Shown here piece after piece: positions 18,070 through 26,227 of a stretch of 64,000 nt of DNA. Position numbers and translations under genes: made by a program. The first letter of the stretch is position 1; every line of letters starts with the position of its first letter. The notes under the pieces are model-generated. The model saw only the letters and a program-made list of their open reading frames with translations. It searched no databases and was not told the origin of the DNA. This DNA comes from Stenotrophomonas maltophilia. GTDB lineage: Bacteria; Pseudomonadota; Gammaproteobacteria; Xanthomonadales; Xanthomonadaceae. Location: assembly GCF_900186865.1 (NCBI RefSeq), contig NZ_LT906480.1:3676001-3740000 (forward strand), read 5' to 3'.

Positions 18070-18816
18070 TCACCCCCGCGCCAATTCGCCCACCAGTTCC
18101 GGAAGTCCGTTGCTGGCCGCCTGTACGTTGGCCAGCACTTCGGCCATCGTAATCTCCTCGCCATCACCACAGCCGGCAGCCCAGTTGGCGATGATCGCCA
18201 GGCAGGCGTAATCCAGCCCCAGTTCGCGTGCCAGCGCGGCTTCCGGCATGCCGGTCATGCCCACCAGGTCGCAGCCGTCGCGGCGCATGCGGGCGATTTC
18301 AGCGATGGTTTCCAGGCGCGGGCCCTGCGTTGCGCCGTAGCAGCCACCGTCATGGACCGTGACGCCGGTCACTTTCGCCGCCGCCAGGATCTTGCTGCGC
18401 AGCATCGGCGTGTACGGGTGGCCGAAATCGACGTGGACCACATCGGTGCCCTCTTCTTCACAGATGGTGCTGATGCGGCCCCAGGTGTAGTCGATGATCT
18501 GGTCCGGGCAGGCCAGCACGCGCGGGCCGAAGTTCTCGGTGATGCCACCGACCGTGTTCAACGCCAACACGCGCTGCGCGCCCAGCTGCTGCAGCGCGGC
18601 CAGGTTGGCGCGGTAGTTGATCTTGTGCGGCGGCAGCGAGTGGCCTTCACCATGGCGCGCCAGGAACGCCACGCGATGGCCGAGCAGCGTGCCCACGCGC
18701 ACCGGGCCCGACGGACGGCCGAAGCGGGTGTCGACCTCGTGGGTCTGCACGTCGTCAAGCTTGGCCAGGTTGTAGACACCGGTACCGCCGATCACGGCCA
18801 GGGCGATCTGTTGCAT
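18070..18816 (-). CDS. S-methyl-5'-thioinosine phosphorylase (MTIP)
   Basis: 248 residues of the MTAP/PNP family: [47 protein letters not shown] and [21 protein letters not shown]. It resembles Pseudomonas MTIP, which cleaves 5'-methylthioinosine (from deaminated MTA) by phosphorolysis, more than true MTA phosphorylase. MTA phosphorylase activity remains the alternative. A GTG three codons upstream is possible, but ATG 18816 has GGAG eight bases away. It follows hpt on the same strand, 83 bp downstream. The product hypoxanthine is exactly the substrate of that neighbour, so the pair makes a short salvage route for polyamine-derived purine. Confidence 0.88.
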   Translation of the reverse strand: MQQIALAVIGGTGVYNLAKLDDVQTHEVDTRFGRPSGPVRVGTLLGHRVAFLARHGEGHSLPPHKINYRANLAALQQLGAQRVLALNTVGGITENFGPRVLACPDQIIDYTWGRISTICEEEGTDVVHVDFGHPYTPMLRSKILAAAKVTGVTVHDGGCYGATQGPRLETIAEIARMRRDGCDLVGMTGMPEAALARELGLDYACLAIIANWAAGCGDGEEITMAEVLANVQAASNGLPELVGELARG

Positions 18817-18898
18817 TCGAAGCACTCCATGAAAAGACGAACGCCGGCACCCGAGGATGCCGGCGGCAGAAGAAGACGCGCCGCGGGCGGCTGCGCCG

Positions 18899-19453
18899 TT
18901 ATTCCTTCATCGCGTAGATGGCCGGCACGCAGCGCAGGGTTTCGTTGACGTCCATGCCGAAGCCGAACACGTAGCGGTCCGGCAGTTCGATGCCGGCGTA
19001 GTCGGCGGTCACGTCCGGCAGCGCGCGGTCGTGCTTCTTCACCGTCATCGCGGCGATGCGCACGTCGGTTGCGCCCTGTTCCAGGCACCAGGTGCGAACG
19101 CCCTGCAGGGTGTAGCCCTCGTCAAGGATGTCGTCGACCAGCAGCACGCGGCGGCCGAACAGCGAGGTGGCCGGCTTGTGCTTCCAGACCAGGTCGCCGC
19201 CGGTGGTTTCACCGCGGTAGCGGGTGGCGTGCAGGTAATCAAACTGCACGTCCTGGCCGCGCGCGCCCAGTTCCAGCGCCAGCTGGCCGGCGAACGGCAG
19301 CGCACCGTGCATGATGGACAGGAACAGCGGCACCTCGCCCTTGTAGTCGCGCGCGATGGCGTCGGCGATACCAGCGATGGCCTTGTCGATGGTGGGGCGG
19401 TCGACCAGCAGGTCAGCCTGGGCCAGGGCCTGGGAAATGGTGAGGTTGGGCAT
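18899..19453 (-). CDS. hpt: Hypoxanthine-guanine phosphoribosyltransferase
   Basis: 184 residues. The PRPP-binding loop VLLVDDILDEGYTLQGV is intact, with the catalytic Asp within it. The N-terminal SIMHGALPFAGQLALEL and the base-binding region DRYVFGFGMDVNE complete the family signature. It converts hypoxanthine and guanine with PRPP to IMP and GMP in the cytoplasm. The ATG overlaps the nagZ stop by one base (TGATG), so translation is coupled. The downstream MTIP gene would supply hypoxanthine. Confidence 0.95.
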   Translation of the reverse strand: MPNLTISQALAQADLLVDRPTIDKAIAGIADAIARDYKGEVPLFLSIMHGALPFAGQLALELGARGQDVQFDYLHATRYRGETTGGDLVWKHKPATSLFGRRVLLVDDILDEGYTLQGVRTWCLEQGATDVRIAAMTVKKHDRALPDVTADYAGIELPDRYVFGFGMDVNETLRCVPAIYAMKE

Positions 19454-20460
19454 CAGACGGTTCTTCCAAGGGTTTCAAGCAGACGGGTTTGGGTGTCGCC
19501 ATGGCGGGCATCGGCCAGCAGGCCATCCCAGCCAAGCGCGCCGCGGCCGATCAGGCCCAGCAGCGCAGCGGTATTGAGGGAGCGCCCCTGCACCGCGTGC
19601 AGGGCTTCATCGACCAGCTCCGGGTGGCAGACCAGCACCACGTCGCAGCCGGCGTCCAGATGGGCGTGCACGCGCGCCGGCACGCCGCCGGCGCTGTGCG
19701 AGGCGGCCATGCCGATGTCGTCGGAGAACACCACGCCACGGAAGCCGAGCTCGCCGCGCAGGATGTCCTGGATCCAGCGCGGCGAGTAACCTGCCGGTTC
19801 AGGCGCAATCTGCGGGTAGATCACGTGCGCCATCATCACCGCATCGGCACCGGCGGCGATGCCGGCCTGGAACGGCACCAGGTCCTGCGCGCGCAGCTCG
19901 TCCAGCGCGCGCGGATCGATCGCGGTATCGACGTGGGTGTCTTCCAGCACGGTGCCGTGGCCGGGGAAATGCTTGAGCGTGGCGGCCATGCCGACCGAGT
20001 GCATGCCACGCACGTAGGCGGCGGTGAACGCGGCCACCACCTGCGGGTCTTCACTGAAGGCGCGGTTGCCGATGGCACGGTTGCCACGGCCAAGGTCGAC
20101 CACCGGCGCGAAGCTCAGGTCCAGGCCGCTGGCGCGTACTTCGCTGGCCATCAGCCAGGCGTGCCGTTCGGCCAATGCCAAGGCCTGCTGCGGGTCGGTG
20201 GCATACAGGGCACCAATGTCCTGCAGTGGCGGCAGATCGCTGTAACCCTCGCGGAAACGCTGTACACGACCGCCTTCCTGGTCCACGCAGATCAGCTGCG
20301 GGCACGGCGCGGCGGCGCGGATCGCCGCGCTAAGATCGGTCACCTGCTGGCGGGAGGCGAAGTTGCGCTTGAACAGCACCACCCCGGCCACGGCATCGTG
20401 CTGCAGCCAGTCACGTTCCTGGGCGGTCAGTTCGGTGCCGGCAACGCCGATCAGCAGCAT
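19453..20460 (-). CDS. nagZ: Beta-N-acetylhexosaminidase NagZ
   Basis: 335 residues, the usual size for the single-domain proteobacterial GH3 enzyme. Key features are VDQEGGRVQRFREGY, KHFPGHGTVLEDTHVD (the catalytic His loop and substrate contacts) and VVFSDDIGMAAS, whose Asp is the nucleophile. It removes GlcNAc from anhydro-muropeptides in cytoplasmic peptidoglycan recycling. The products influence AmpR-type beta-lactamase induction, which matters in Stenotrophomonas. Start ATG has GGAG eight bases upstream. It is first in the nagZ-hpt-MTIP run; the coupling with purine salvage is positional and has no obvious biochemical link. Confidence 0.95.
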   Translation of the reverse strand: MLLIGVAGTELTAQERDWLQHDAVAGVVLFKRNFASRQQVTDLSAAIRAAAPCPQLICVDQEGGRVQRFREGYSDLPPLQDIGALYATDPQQALALAERHAWLMASEVRASGLDLSFAPVVDLGRGNRAIGNRAFSEDPQVVAAFTAAYVRGMHSVGMAATLKHFPGHGTVLEDTHVDTAIDPRALDELRAQDLVPFQAGIAAGADAVMMAHVIYPQIAPEPAGYSPRWIQDILRGELGFRGVVFSDDIGMAASHSAGGVPARVHAHLDAGCDVVLVCHPELVDEALHAVQGRSLNTAALLGLIGRGALGWDGLLADARHGDTQTRLLETLGRTV

Positions 20461-20555
20461 GGTCGATCTCCACAACGCGCGCCCGCATGGCGCAGTGCCG
20501 CATTGTCGCAGAACCGGCCGACAGGCGCAGTGGTCAGAAAAAGGGGAGTGTGCGG

Positions 20556-21251
20556 TCAGACCTTGCAGCCGTCCGGGCCGCAGGCCTCGTCGTCGCCAGC
20601 CGGGGTGGCCGGGGCGCCCTGTTCGGCGGCAATCTGGCGCAGGGCGTTGGCGAAGGCCTCGGGGGGCTGCGCCCCGGAAATGGCCCACTTTCCATCGATG
20701 ACGAAGGTCGGCACCGAGGAGATGCCCAGCGCATGCGCCTCCGCCAGCTTGGCTTCGACCTCGGCCAGGCCGCGGTCGGAGGCCAGCATCTGCGCGATTT
20801 CGCCGCCGTCCAGGCCGCCCGCCACACCGGCCTTGATCAACACCGCGCTGTCCGCCAGGTTCTGGCCAAGCTCGAAGTGGGCTCGGAACAGCGCCTCCCC
20901 GACCGCGTCCTGCACGCCGTGCTGGCCGGCCAGCCACAGCACCCGGTGTGCCGGCAGCGTGGTCACCCGCACCTGGCCCCGGCTGAAGTCCATCGGCAGG
21001 CCTTCCGCACGCGCCGTGGTCTGGGTCTGGCCGAGGATCTGCTCGGTGCGCTCGACGCCACCGAACTTGCGTACATAAGCCTCGCGCAGCGGCACCGGGG
21101 TGTCGTCCGCGTCCGGGTCCAGCTGGAACGGCTGCCAGTGGATATCGAGTTCAGGCGCATCGGCGCCCAGCAACTGCACGCCCTGCTGGAAACGATGCTT
21201 GCCGATCCAGCACCAGGGACAGACCACGTCGGAGTAGATGTCGATTCTCAT
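20556..21251 (-). CDS. DsbA-family oxidoreductase (FrnE-like)
   Basis: 231 residues. The active-site motif CPWC (Cys11, Cys14) stands near the N terminus, followed by a helical insertion typical of the FrnE/2-hydroxychromene-2-carboxylate isomerase branch and by SSVPTFVIDGKWAISGAQ with the cis-Pro. The tail has a second cysteine pair in CGPDGC, also seen in FrnE proteins. No signal peptide, so it acts in the cytoplasm, probably as a thiol oxidoreductase in oxidative stress. A long palindrome sits immediately upstream and may separate it from the CYTH gene on the same strand. Confidence 0.88.
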   Translation of the reverse strand: MRIDIYSDVVCPWCWIGKHRFQQGVQLLGADAPELDIHWQPFQLDPDADDTPVPLREAYVRKFGGVERTEQILGQTQTTARAEGLPMDFSRGQVRVTTLPAHRVLWLAGQHGVQDAVGEALFRAHFELGQNLADSAVLIKAGVAGGLDGGEIAQMLASDRGLAEVEAKLAEAHALGISSVPTFVIDGKWAISGAQPPEAFANALRQIAAEQGAPATPAGDDEACGPDGCKV

Positions 21252-21281
21252 CCCCCCGACATGGGGCCCGCCCCCGACGAA

Positions 21282-21357
21282 AAAAGGGGACGGAGGGGAT
21301 TAAGTCGCTTTCCGCACAGGCGGGGTAAAGACGACTTAATCCCCTCCGTCCCCTTTT
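21282..21357. repeat. 26-bp perfect inverted repeat (REP-like palindrome or terminator)
   Basis: Arms of 26 bp are perfectly complementary. The left arm starts AAAAGGGGACGGAGG and ends ATTAAGTCG; the right arm is its reverse complement. The 24-base loop can itself pair (CTTTCCGC with GCGG..AAAG). On the minus strand the stem is followed by six T, so it also fits a terminator for the CYTH gene. Similar GGGGACGGAGGGG palindromes are scattered in many proteobacteria and are often associated with REP-type transposases; that link is from memory. Confidence 0.85.
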
Positions 21358-21364
21358 CAGGGTT

Positions 21365-21850
21365 TCACCACTGTGAATAGGGATGACTGGCGAGCGCGAC
21401 GTTGTAGTAGCGGGCGTCGTCGGTGACTTCCGCGCCGGCCCAGTCCGGCAGCTCGATGGCCTGGTCGGCGCTGTCCAGTTCCACCTCGGCCACCACCAGG
21501 CCGGCGTTGTCGCCGAGGAACTCGTCCACTTCCCAGGTCAGGCCGGCGTGCTCGACCAGATGGCGGCGCTTGTCGATCAGGCCACCCACGCACAGCGCCA
21601 GCAGCGCGCGCGCGTCCTCCACCGGAATCGGGTAATCGAATTCCTGCCGGGTGTGGCCGATGGTGCGCGACTTCAGGTTCAGCGCAGCATGGTCGCCCTC
21701 GATACGCACGCGCACCGAGGCGTTCTGGGTACCGCGATCCAGCGCGCCCATGTCGTTGATGTAGCCCTGCGCCATCGGGATCACCCGGTGCGCAGCGGAT
21801 CGCCAGCCATCGTTGATGACCAGGAATTTGCGTTCGATTTCAATGCCCAT
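21365..21850 (-). CDS. CYTH domain protein (triphosphate-tunnel metalloenzyme)
   Basis: 161 residues. It starts with the hallmark ExExK motif (MGIEIERKFLV), followed by alternating strands with charged residues lining the tunnel (VRVRIEGDHAALNLKS, FDYPIPVEDARAL, WEVDEFLGDNAGLVVAEVEL). CYTH enzymes hydrolyse triphosphates or make cAMP; short stand-alone bacterial members are usually inorganic triphosphatases. The frame extends far upstream, overlapping rlmD, so the family start is clearly the inner ATG. It is 34 bp downstream of rlmD on the same strand. Confidence 0.88.
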   Translation of the reverse strand: MGIEIERKFLVINDGWRSAAHRVIPMAQGYINDMGALDRGTQNASVRVRIEGDHAALNLKSRTIGHTRQEFDYPIPVEDARALLALCVGGLIDKRRHLVEHAGLTWEVDEFLGDNAGLVVAEVELDSADQAIELPDWAGAEVTDDARYYNVALASHPYSQW

Positions 21851-21884
21851 GGCGCGATTATGCGCCATGGGTGATGACAGCCGC

Positions 21885-23219
21885 TCAGCGCTTCTCGAAC
21901 ACCGCGATGCTTTCCACGTGCGCGGTGTGCGGGAACATGTCCATCGCACCGGCACTGACCAGGGTGAAGCCCTGTTCGTTGACCAGATAGCCGGCATCGC
22001 GCGCCAGCGAGCCCGGGTGGCAGCTGACGTAGACAATGCGCTTGAACTGCTTCAGCGGCAGCTGCTGCAGCACTTCGATCGCACCCGAGCGCGGCGGGTC
22101 CAGCAGCAGCTTGTCAAAGCCCTGGCGCATCCACGGGGTGCTGCGCTGGTCCTGGGTCAGGTCGGCGCTGAAGAACTGCGCGTTGGCCAGGCCGTTGCGC
22201 ACGGCATTCTCACGGGCACGCGCGACCAGGCCGGCATCGCCCTCCACACCCACCACTTCGCGCACGCGGCGCGCCAGCGGCAGGGTGAAGTTGCCCAGGC
22301 CGCAGAACAGGTCAAGCACGCGTTCGTCCTCGCCCGGCTCAAGCAGGTCCAGGGCGTGGGCGATCATCTTTTCGTTGAGCTTGGCGTTGACCTGGATGAA
22401 GTCCAGCGGGCGGAACGCCAGTTCCACGTCCCAAGGCGCCAGCCGGAACGACAGCGGCACCCCCTGCCCGTCCAGCGGCTGCACGGTGTCCACGCCGCCG
22501 GATTGCAGGTAGATCACGAAACCATGCTGCTGGCCAAAGGCGGCCCAGGCGGCGCGGTCGGCATCGCTGAGCGGCTGCAGGTGACGTACGGTCAGCACCA
22601 CCGCCTGATCGCCGGCGATGAACTCGATCTGCGGGATGTCGCGCTTGCCATCGAGCGATTCGATGAAGGTCGACAAGGGCTCGACCTTGGTACCGATCTC
22701 CGGGATCACGGTCAGGCACTGGCTGAGGTCGGCGACGAAACGCGGGTCCTGTTCACGGAAACCGACCAGGGTCTTGTCCTTCTTCTCGACCCGGCGCACC
22801 GAGAAGCGGCCCTTGCGGCGATAACCCCAGCTCTCGCCGACCAGCGGCGCCAGCACCTTGCCCGGCTTCACATGGCCGATCCGCTCCAGGTTGTCCATCA
22901 GCACGCGCTGCTTGGCGACGATCTGCTGGTCTTCGTCCAGGTGCTGCAGCACGCAGCCGGCGCAGGTACCGAAATGCGGGCACTTCGGGGTCACGCGCTG
23001 GGGCGAGGCCTGCAGCACTTCCACCGTGCGTGCCTCGTCGAAATGGCGGCTGCGGGCGGTCTGTTCGGCCATGACCACCTCGCCCGGCAGGGCGCCGCTG
23101 ACGAAGGTGACCTTGCCGCCCTCGCCTTCACGGCGGGCGACACCGCGACCATCATGGCTGAGGTCGAGGATCTCGGTCTGGAACGGGGTACGGTCGATGC
23201 GGGAGCGGGATCGGGCCAC
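21885..23219 (-). CDS. rlmD: 23S rRNA (uracil-1939-C5)-methyltransferase RlmD
   Basis: 444 residues. An N-terminal TRAM-like domain is followed by the iron-sulfur cluster cysteines CPHFGTCAGC and a later Cys (SQCLTVIPEIG). The SAM-binding motif is VLDLFCGLGNFTLPLA. The catalytic loop DPPRSGA is followed by VYVSCHPGSLARD with the nucleophile Cys. It methylates U1939 of 23S rRNA. The start is GTG, read as VARSRSRIDRTPFQ, chosen because upstream frame crosses the divergent REC-Hpt gene. No strong Shine-Dalgarno is visible, so the exact start is uncertain by a few codons. Confidence 0.93.
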   Translation of the reverse strand: MARSRSRIDRTPFQTEILDLSHDGRGVARREGEGGKVTFVSGALPGEVVMAEQTARSRHFDEARTVEVLQASPQRVTPKCPHFGTCAGCVLQHLDEDQQIVAKQRVLMDNLERIGHVKPGKVLAPLVGESWGYRRKGRFSVRRVEKKDKTLVGFREQDPRFVADLSQCLTVIPEIGTKVEPLSTFIESLDGKRDIPQIEFIAGDQAVVLTVRHLQPLSDADRAAWAAFGQQHGFVIYLQSGGVDTVQPLDGQGVPLSFRLAPWDVELAFRPLDFIQVNAKLNEKMIAHALDLLEPGEDERVLDLFCGLGNFTLPLARRVREVVGVEGDAGLVARARENAVRNGLANAQFFSADLTQDQRSTPWMRQGFDKLLLDPPRSGAIEVLQQLPLKQFKRIVYVSCHPGSLARDAGYLVNEQGFTLVSAGAMDMFPHTAHVESIAVFEKR

Positions 23220-23346
23220 GTGGCAACAGGCTGCGGGCAAAAATGGGGGCACATTGTCGCAGATCCTGACTGGCAGGGTCCGGACCCGCTTGCGCCCGCC
23301 GCCGCCGTGCTTGATGATTGCAGCAGCTGACATGGAGGCAGCCCTG

Positions 23347-24075
23347 ATGCAGATGACCCCGCGGGCCAGCCGGCCCCGCTTCCTGCTTGTCGAGGACGAC
23401 ATCATCAGCCGCGGTTTTTTCAAAGCGGCGTTGGAAACGTTACCGGCGGACGTGGACACCGCAGATTCATTGGCCAGCGCGCTGGCCAGCGCCGAGCCCG
23501 GCGCGCATGACCTGTGGCTGATCGACGTCAACCTGCCGGACGGCAATGGCGCGCAGCTGCTGCGTGAACTGCGCCGTTCACACCCCGATACCCCGGCATT
23601 GGCGCATACCGCCGATGGCGACACCTCCATCCATGCCCGCCTGCGCGAAGCTGGCTTCAGCGACACGCTGGTCAAGCCGCTGGGCCGCGACCAGTTGCTG
23701 AAGGCCGTGCGCCGGGCACTGGTGAACAGCCCGGCGGGGATCTCCGTTGCCCCGGCTCCGGCAGCGGTCGAGCTGCAGGTACAGGACTGGGACGAGACCG
23801 CGGCACTGGCCGCGCTCAATGGCCAGCGCAACCACTTGATCGCGCTGCGCGAGCTGTTCCTGGCCGAGTTGCCGGGCGTACGCGATGCGGTCGAGCAGGC
23901 CGTGGACCAGCACGACGAGCGCCAGCTGCGCAGCCAGCTGCACCGGTTGCAGGCGAGCTGTGGGTTTGTCGGCGCGGCACGGCTGGGACGGGCGGTGCGG
24001 CAGCTGCATCATGCGCCCGAGTCCGGGCAGGCCCAGGCGGGGTTCCGCGACGCGGTGGCGGCCCTGCTGCATTGA
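23347..24075 (+). CDS. Receiver-Hpt two-domain signalling protein
   Basis: 242 residues. Receiver domain (10-125) with acidic pair Asp17/Asp18, phosphoacceptor Asp60 in LWLIDVNLPDGNG and Lys110 in LVKPLG. After a proline-alanine linker comes an Hpt domain (about 150-242) with phospho-His199 in LHRLQASCGFVGAARL. It can therefore take phosphate on Asp and relay it on His, but has no output domain or kinase of its own. ATG 23347 has GGAGG eight bases away; ATG 23353 and the in-frame upstream ATG 23332 are weaker. The cognate kinase is not in this window. It is divergent from rlmD. Confidence 0.85.
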   Translation: MQMTPRASRPRFLLVEDDIISRGFFKAALETLPADVDTADSLASALASAEPGAHDLWLIDVNLPDGNGAQLLRELRRSHPDTPALAHTADGDTSIHARLREAGFSDTLVKPLGRDQLLKAVRRALVNSPAGISVAPAPAAVELQVQDWDETAALAALNGQRNHLIALRELFLAELPGVRDAVEQAVDQHDERQLRSQLHRLQASCGFVGAARLGRAVRQLHHAPESGQAQAGFRDAVAALLH

Positions 24076-24161
24076 GGGTTGGTCGGCAGGGCTGCGCCCT
24101 GCACCCGCAGAGGCTTCAGGCCAAGGCAACAGCAAAAGCAAAAGCTGGCATTCCGTGGGGT

Positions 24162-24263
24162 GGCGGGGCGGTATCGGAGTGCGGGGACGCCGTAAACCCG
24201 TCCATGGGGGCTTGGCAGCCGCATCCATGCGGCTGACACCCCGCACTCCGACACCGCCCCGCC
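24162..24263 (+). repeat. Branched hairpin A
   Basis: Arms of 25 bp with one mismatch (24162-24186 with 24239-24263; core GGAGTGCGGGG). Between them lies the conserved core ACGCCGTAAA, CCC-GTCCAT-GGG, GGCTTGGC, then AGCCGC-ATCCAT-GCGGCT and GACA. This predicts a three-way junction with two hexaloop hairpins. Confidence 0.85.
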
Positions 24264-24285
24264 TCTGACAGATTTCCGCGATCTG

Positions 24286-24308
24286 GTAGATCCACGCCAT
24301 GCGTGGAT
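24286..24308 (+). repeat. SMAG repeat (GTAG-ATCCACGC type)
   Basis: GTAG followed by ATCCACGC-CAT-GCGTGGAT, an 8-bp stem with three-base loop, matching the GTAG-headed SMAG repeat layout. Confidence 0.8.
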
Positions 24309-24339
24309 GAATCTCTGTCAGATATCGAAATTCAAACTG

Positions 24340-24380
24340 GGGGTCAGATCCGTTTTCCGAAGGAAAACGGATCTGACCCC
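24340..24380. repeat. 41-bp GGGGTCAG palindrome
   Basis: Perfect 19-bp arms GGGGTCAGATCCGTTTTCC and complement around loop GAA. A near-identical copy lies at 42287. It is REP-like and has no ORF. Confidence 0.9.
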
Positions 24381-24415
24381 ATTGCCATTCCGACAGCTCG
24401 CGGAAAACTGTCGAA

Positions 24416-24517
24416 GGCGGGGTGGGTCCGGTTGCGGGAGTGTCCGCGGCATGGATGCCGCGGCCAAGCCCCCAGGGATGGGTTTACGGCGTCTCCCGCA
24501 ACCGGACCCACCCCGCC
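24416..24517 (-). repeat. Branched hairpin B
   Basis: Perfect 25-bp arms (24416-24440 with 24493-24517; core GGGTCCGGTTGCGGG). On the minus strand it carries the same core, with CCC-ATCCCT-GGG and CGCGGC-ATCCAT-GCCGCG. Opposite orientation to hairpin A, 152 bp away. Confidence 0.85.
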
Positions 24518-24592
24518 TACCCACGAGTAGCCAGCTTTTGCCGTTGCCGTTGATTCGGCAGGTGCAGGGCTGCAAGCCCTGCCGAACACCCC

Positions 24593-25312
24593 CTACCTGC
24601 GGGGTGCGAGCTGCTCGAGCATTTCCCAGGACTTCAGGCCGCGTGGCCCGAGGTGATGGGCCAGCACCCGCCGCATCGGCAGGCGCAGGCTGGCCAGGTC
24701 GGCGGCAGCGGGCTCTTCGTCGGCCGCCAACGCCAGCAGCGCCGAGCCAGTGGCCGCCGCCCGGCGTTCCCCACCGCGCTCACTGAGCAGGCGCTGCGCG
24801 CCTTCCTGTGGGTCCAGCTCGTAGCGCGCGGCCGGGTCGATCGGCTGGCCGTCGCTGGCACTGTCCAGTTCGAAACCCAGGCCCAGCGCGGTCAGCAGCT
24901 CGCGCTCGAAACGACGCAGCGTCCAGGCCAGGCCGGCACCGACCGCCAGCCGTGCGCGCGCTTCGCCATAGGCCAGATACAACTCAGGCAATGGATCCTG
25001 GCGAGGTGCCAGGCGCAGGGTCAGTTCACTCAGATAGAAGCCGGCCAGCATCGCCTGGCCGACCAAGCGCGGGGTCGCATCCAGCGCTTCAGCGCCGCGC
25101 AACTGGGCCAGTTCACCGCGCTGCTGGGCGCTGAAGCGGATCCACTGCAATGGCTGCAGGGCAGCGCGCAGCACCTGGCCCTTCGCGGTTGACACACCAC
25201 GCGCGAGCAGGCCAACGCGGCCATGCTGCGCGCTCAACACCTCGACCAGCAGGCTGGTCTCGCGGTAGGCCCGCGCATGCAGCACGAAACCGGTGTCGTC
25301 CTCGATCATCAT
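24593..25312 (-). CDS. recO: DNA repair protein RecO
   Basis: 239 residues. The N-terminal OB-fold reads [31 protein letters not shown]. The helical C-terminal domain is typical of gammaproteobacterial RecO (LELYLAY-type helix, [16 protein letters not shown]). It loads RecA onto SSB-coated DNA with RecR. It is the last gene of the long rpoE-to-recO minus-strand run. In many relatives pdxJ follows, but here a composite repeat element follows instead. Start is the first or second Met (MMIEDD). Confidence 0.93.
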   Translation of the reverse strand: MMIEDDTGFVLHARAYRETSLLVEVLSAQHGRVGLLARGVSTAKGQVLRAALQPLQWIRFSAQQRGELAQLRGAEALDATPRLVGQAMLAGFYLSELTLRLAPRQDPLPELYLAYGEARARLAVGAGLAWTLRRFERELLTALGLGFELDSASDGQPIDPAARYELDPQEGAQRLLSERGGERRAAATGSALLALAADEEPAAADLASLRLPMRRVLAHHLGPRGLKSWEMLEQLAPRR

Positions 25313-25330
25313 CGAAGCGACCGCAACGGC

Positions 25331-26227
25331 TTACTCGTAACCGAAGGCCTTCAGCGCGGCCTCGTCATCGGACCAGCCTTCACGCACGCGCACCCAGGTC
25401 TCAAGGAACACCTTGGCCCCGAACAGACGCTCCATCTGCAGGCGGGACTTGGCGCCGATCTCCTTGAGGCGGGCGCCGCCCTTGCCGATCACGATGGCCT
25501 TCTGGCCTTCGCGCTCGACCCAGATCACCGCGCCGATGCGCAGCAGGTTGCCGTCCTCGGTGAAGCGCTCGATCTCAACGGTGGTGGCGTACGGCAGCTC
25601 TTCGCCGAGCTGGCGCATCAGCTGTTCGCGTACCAGCTCGCCGGCCAGGAAACGCTGGCTGCGGTCGGTGATCTCGTCCTCGCCGAACATCGGCGGCGCT
25701 TCCGGAAGCAGCTTCAGCACGTCGCGCACCAACGCTTCCAGGCCATTGCGCTTCTGCGCCGAGATCGGATGCACGGCAGCGAAATCACGGCCTTCGGTCA
25801 CCTGCTGCAGGAACGGCAGCAGCGCGCCCTTTTCCTTCAGGCGATCGATCTTGTTGACCACCAGCACCACCGGAATGCCGGCATCGCGCAGCACATTGAA
25901 GGCCAGGCTGTCTTCTTCATCCCAGCGACCGGCCTCGATCACCAGCAGGCCGGCATCGACGCCCTCCAGCGAGCCGCGCGCGGCACGGTTCATCACCCGG
26001 TTCATCGCCCGCTTCTGCACCTTGTGCAGGCCGGGGGTATCGACCAGCACCAGCTGGCCTTCCGGGTAGGTGGCGATGCCCAGCAGGCGATGGCGCGTGG
26101 TCTGCGGACGGTTGGAAACGATGCTGACCTTCGCACCGACCAGGGCATTGGTCAGGGTCGACTTGCCCACGTTCGGGCGGCCGATGACGGCCACGCTGCC
26201 GCAATGATGAGGAGTTTGTTCGCTCAC
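25331..26227 (-). CDS. era: GTPase Era
   Basis: 298 residues. G1 is [15 protein letters not shown]3 is DTPGLHKVQ and G4 is NKIDRLKEK. The C-terminal KH domain contains [13 protein letters not shown]. It binds 16S rRNA 3' end and chaperones small-subunit maturation at the membrane face. It overlaps rnc by four bases and lies 18 bp before recO, in the conserved rnc-era-recO order. Confidence 0.97.
   Translation of the reverse strand: MSEQTPHHCGSVAVIGRPNVGKSTLTNALVGAKVSIVSNRPQTTRHRLLGIATYPEGQLVLVDTPGLHKVQKRAMNRVMNRAARGSLEGVDAGLLVIEAGRWDEEDSLAFNVLRDAGIPVVLVVNKIDRLKEKGALLPFLQQVTEGRDFAAVHPISAQKRNGLEALVRDVLKLLPEAPPMFGEDEITDRSQRFLAGELVREQLMRQLGEELPYATTVEIERFTEDGNLLRIGAVIWVEREGQKAIVIGKGGARLKEIGAKSRLQMERLFGAKVFLETWVRVREGWSDDEAALKAFGYE

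Larger units (their letters stand above)
24086..24588. other. Intergenic composite repeat element 1 (elements A and B)
   Basis: No gene is visible between the REC-Hpt stop and the recO stop. The gap holds a complete composite: GC hairpin GCAGGGC/GCCCTGC (24086-24102), an AGCAAAAGC tract, branched hairpin A, a SMAG repeat, a 41-bp palindrome, branched hairpin B in opposite orientation, and a closing GC hairpin (24554-24589). Read on the minus strand it matches the composite at 50588-51151, including 28 identical bases at the outer hairpin. Confidence 0.8.

Noticed and set aside
23220..23831. N-terminal extension of RlmD by about 200 residues
   Set aside because: The extension runs antisense through the REC-Hpt gene and is low complexity; RlmD has normal length from the GTG start.
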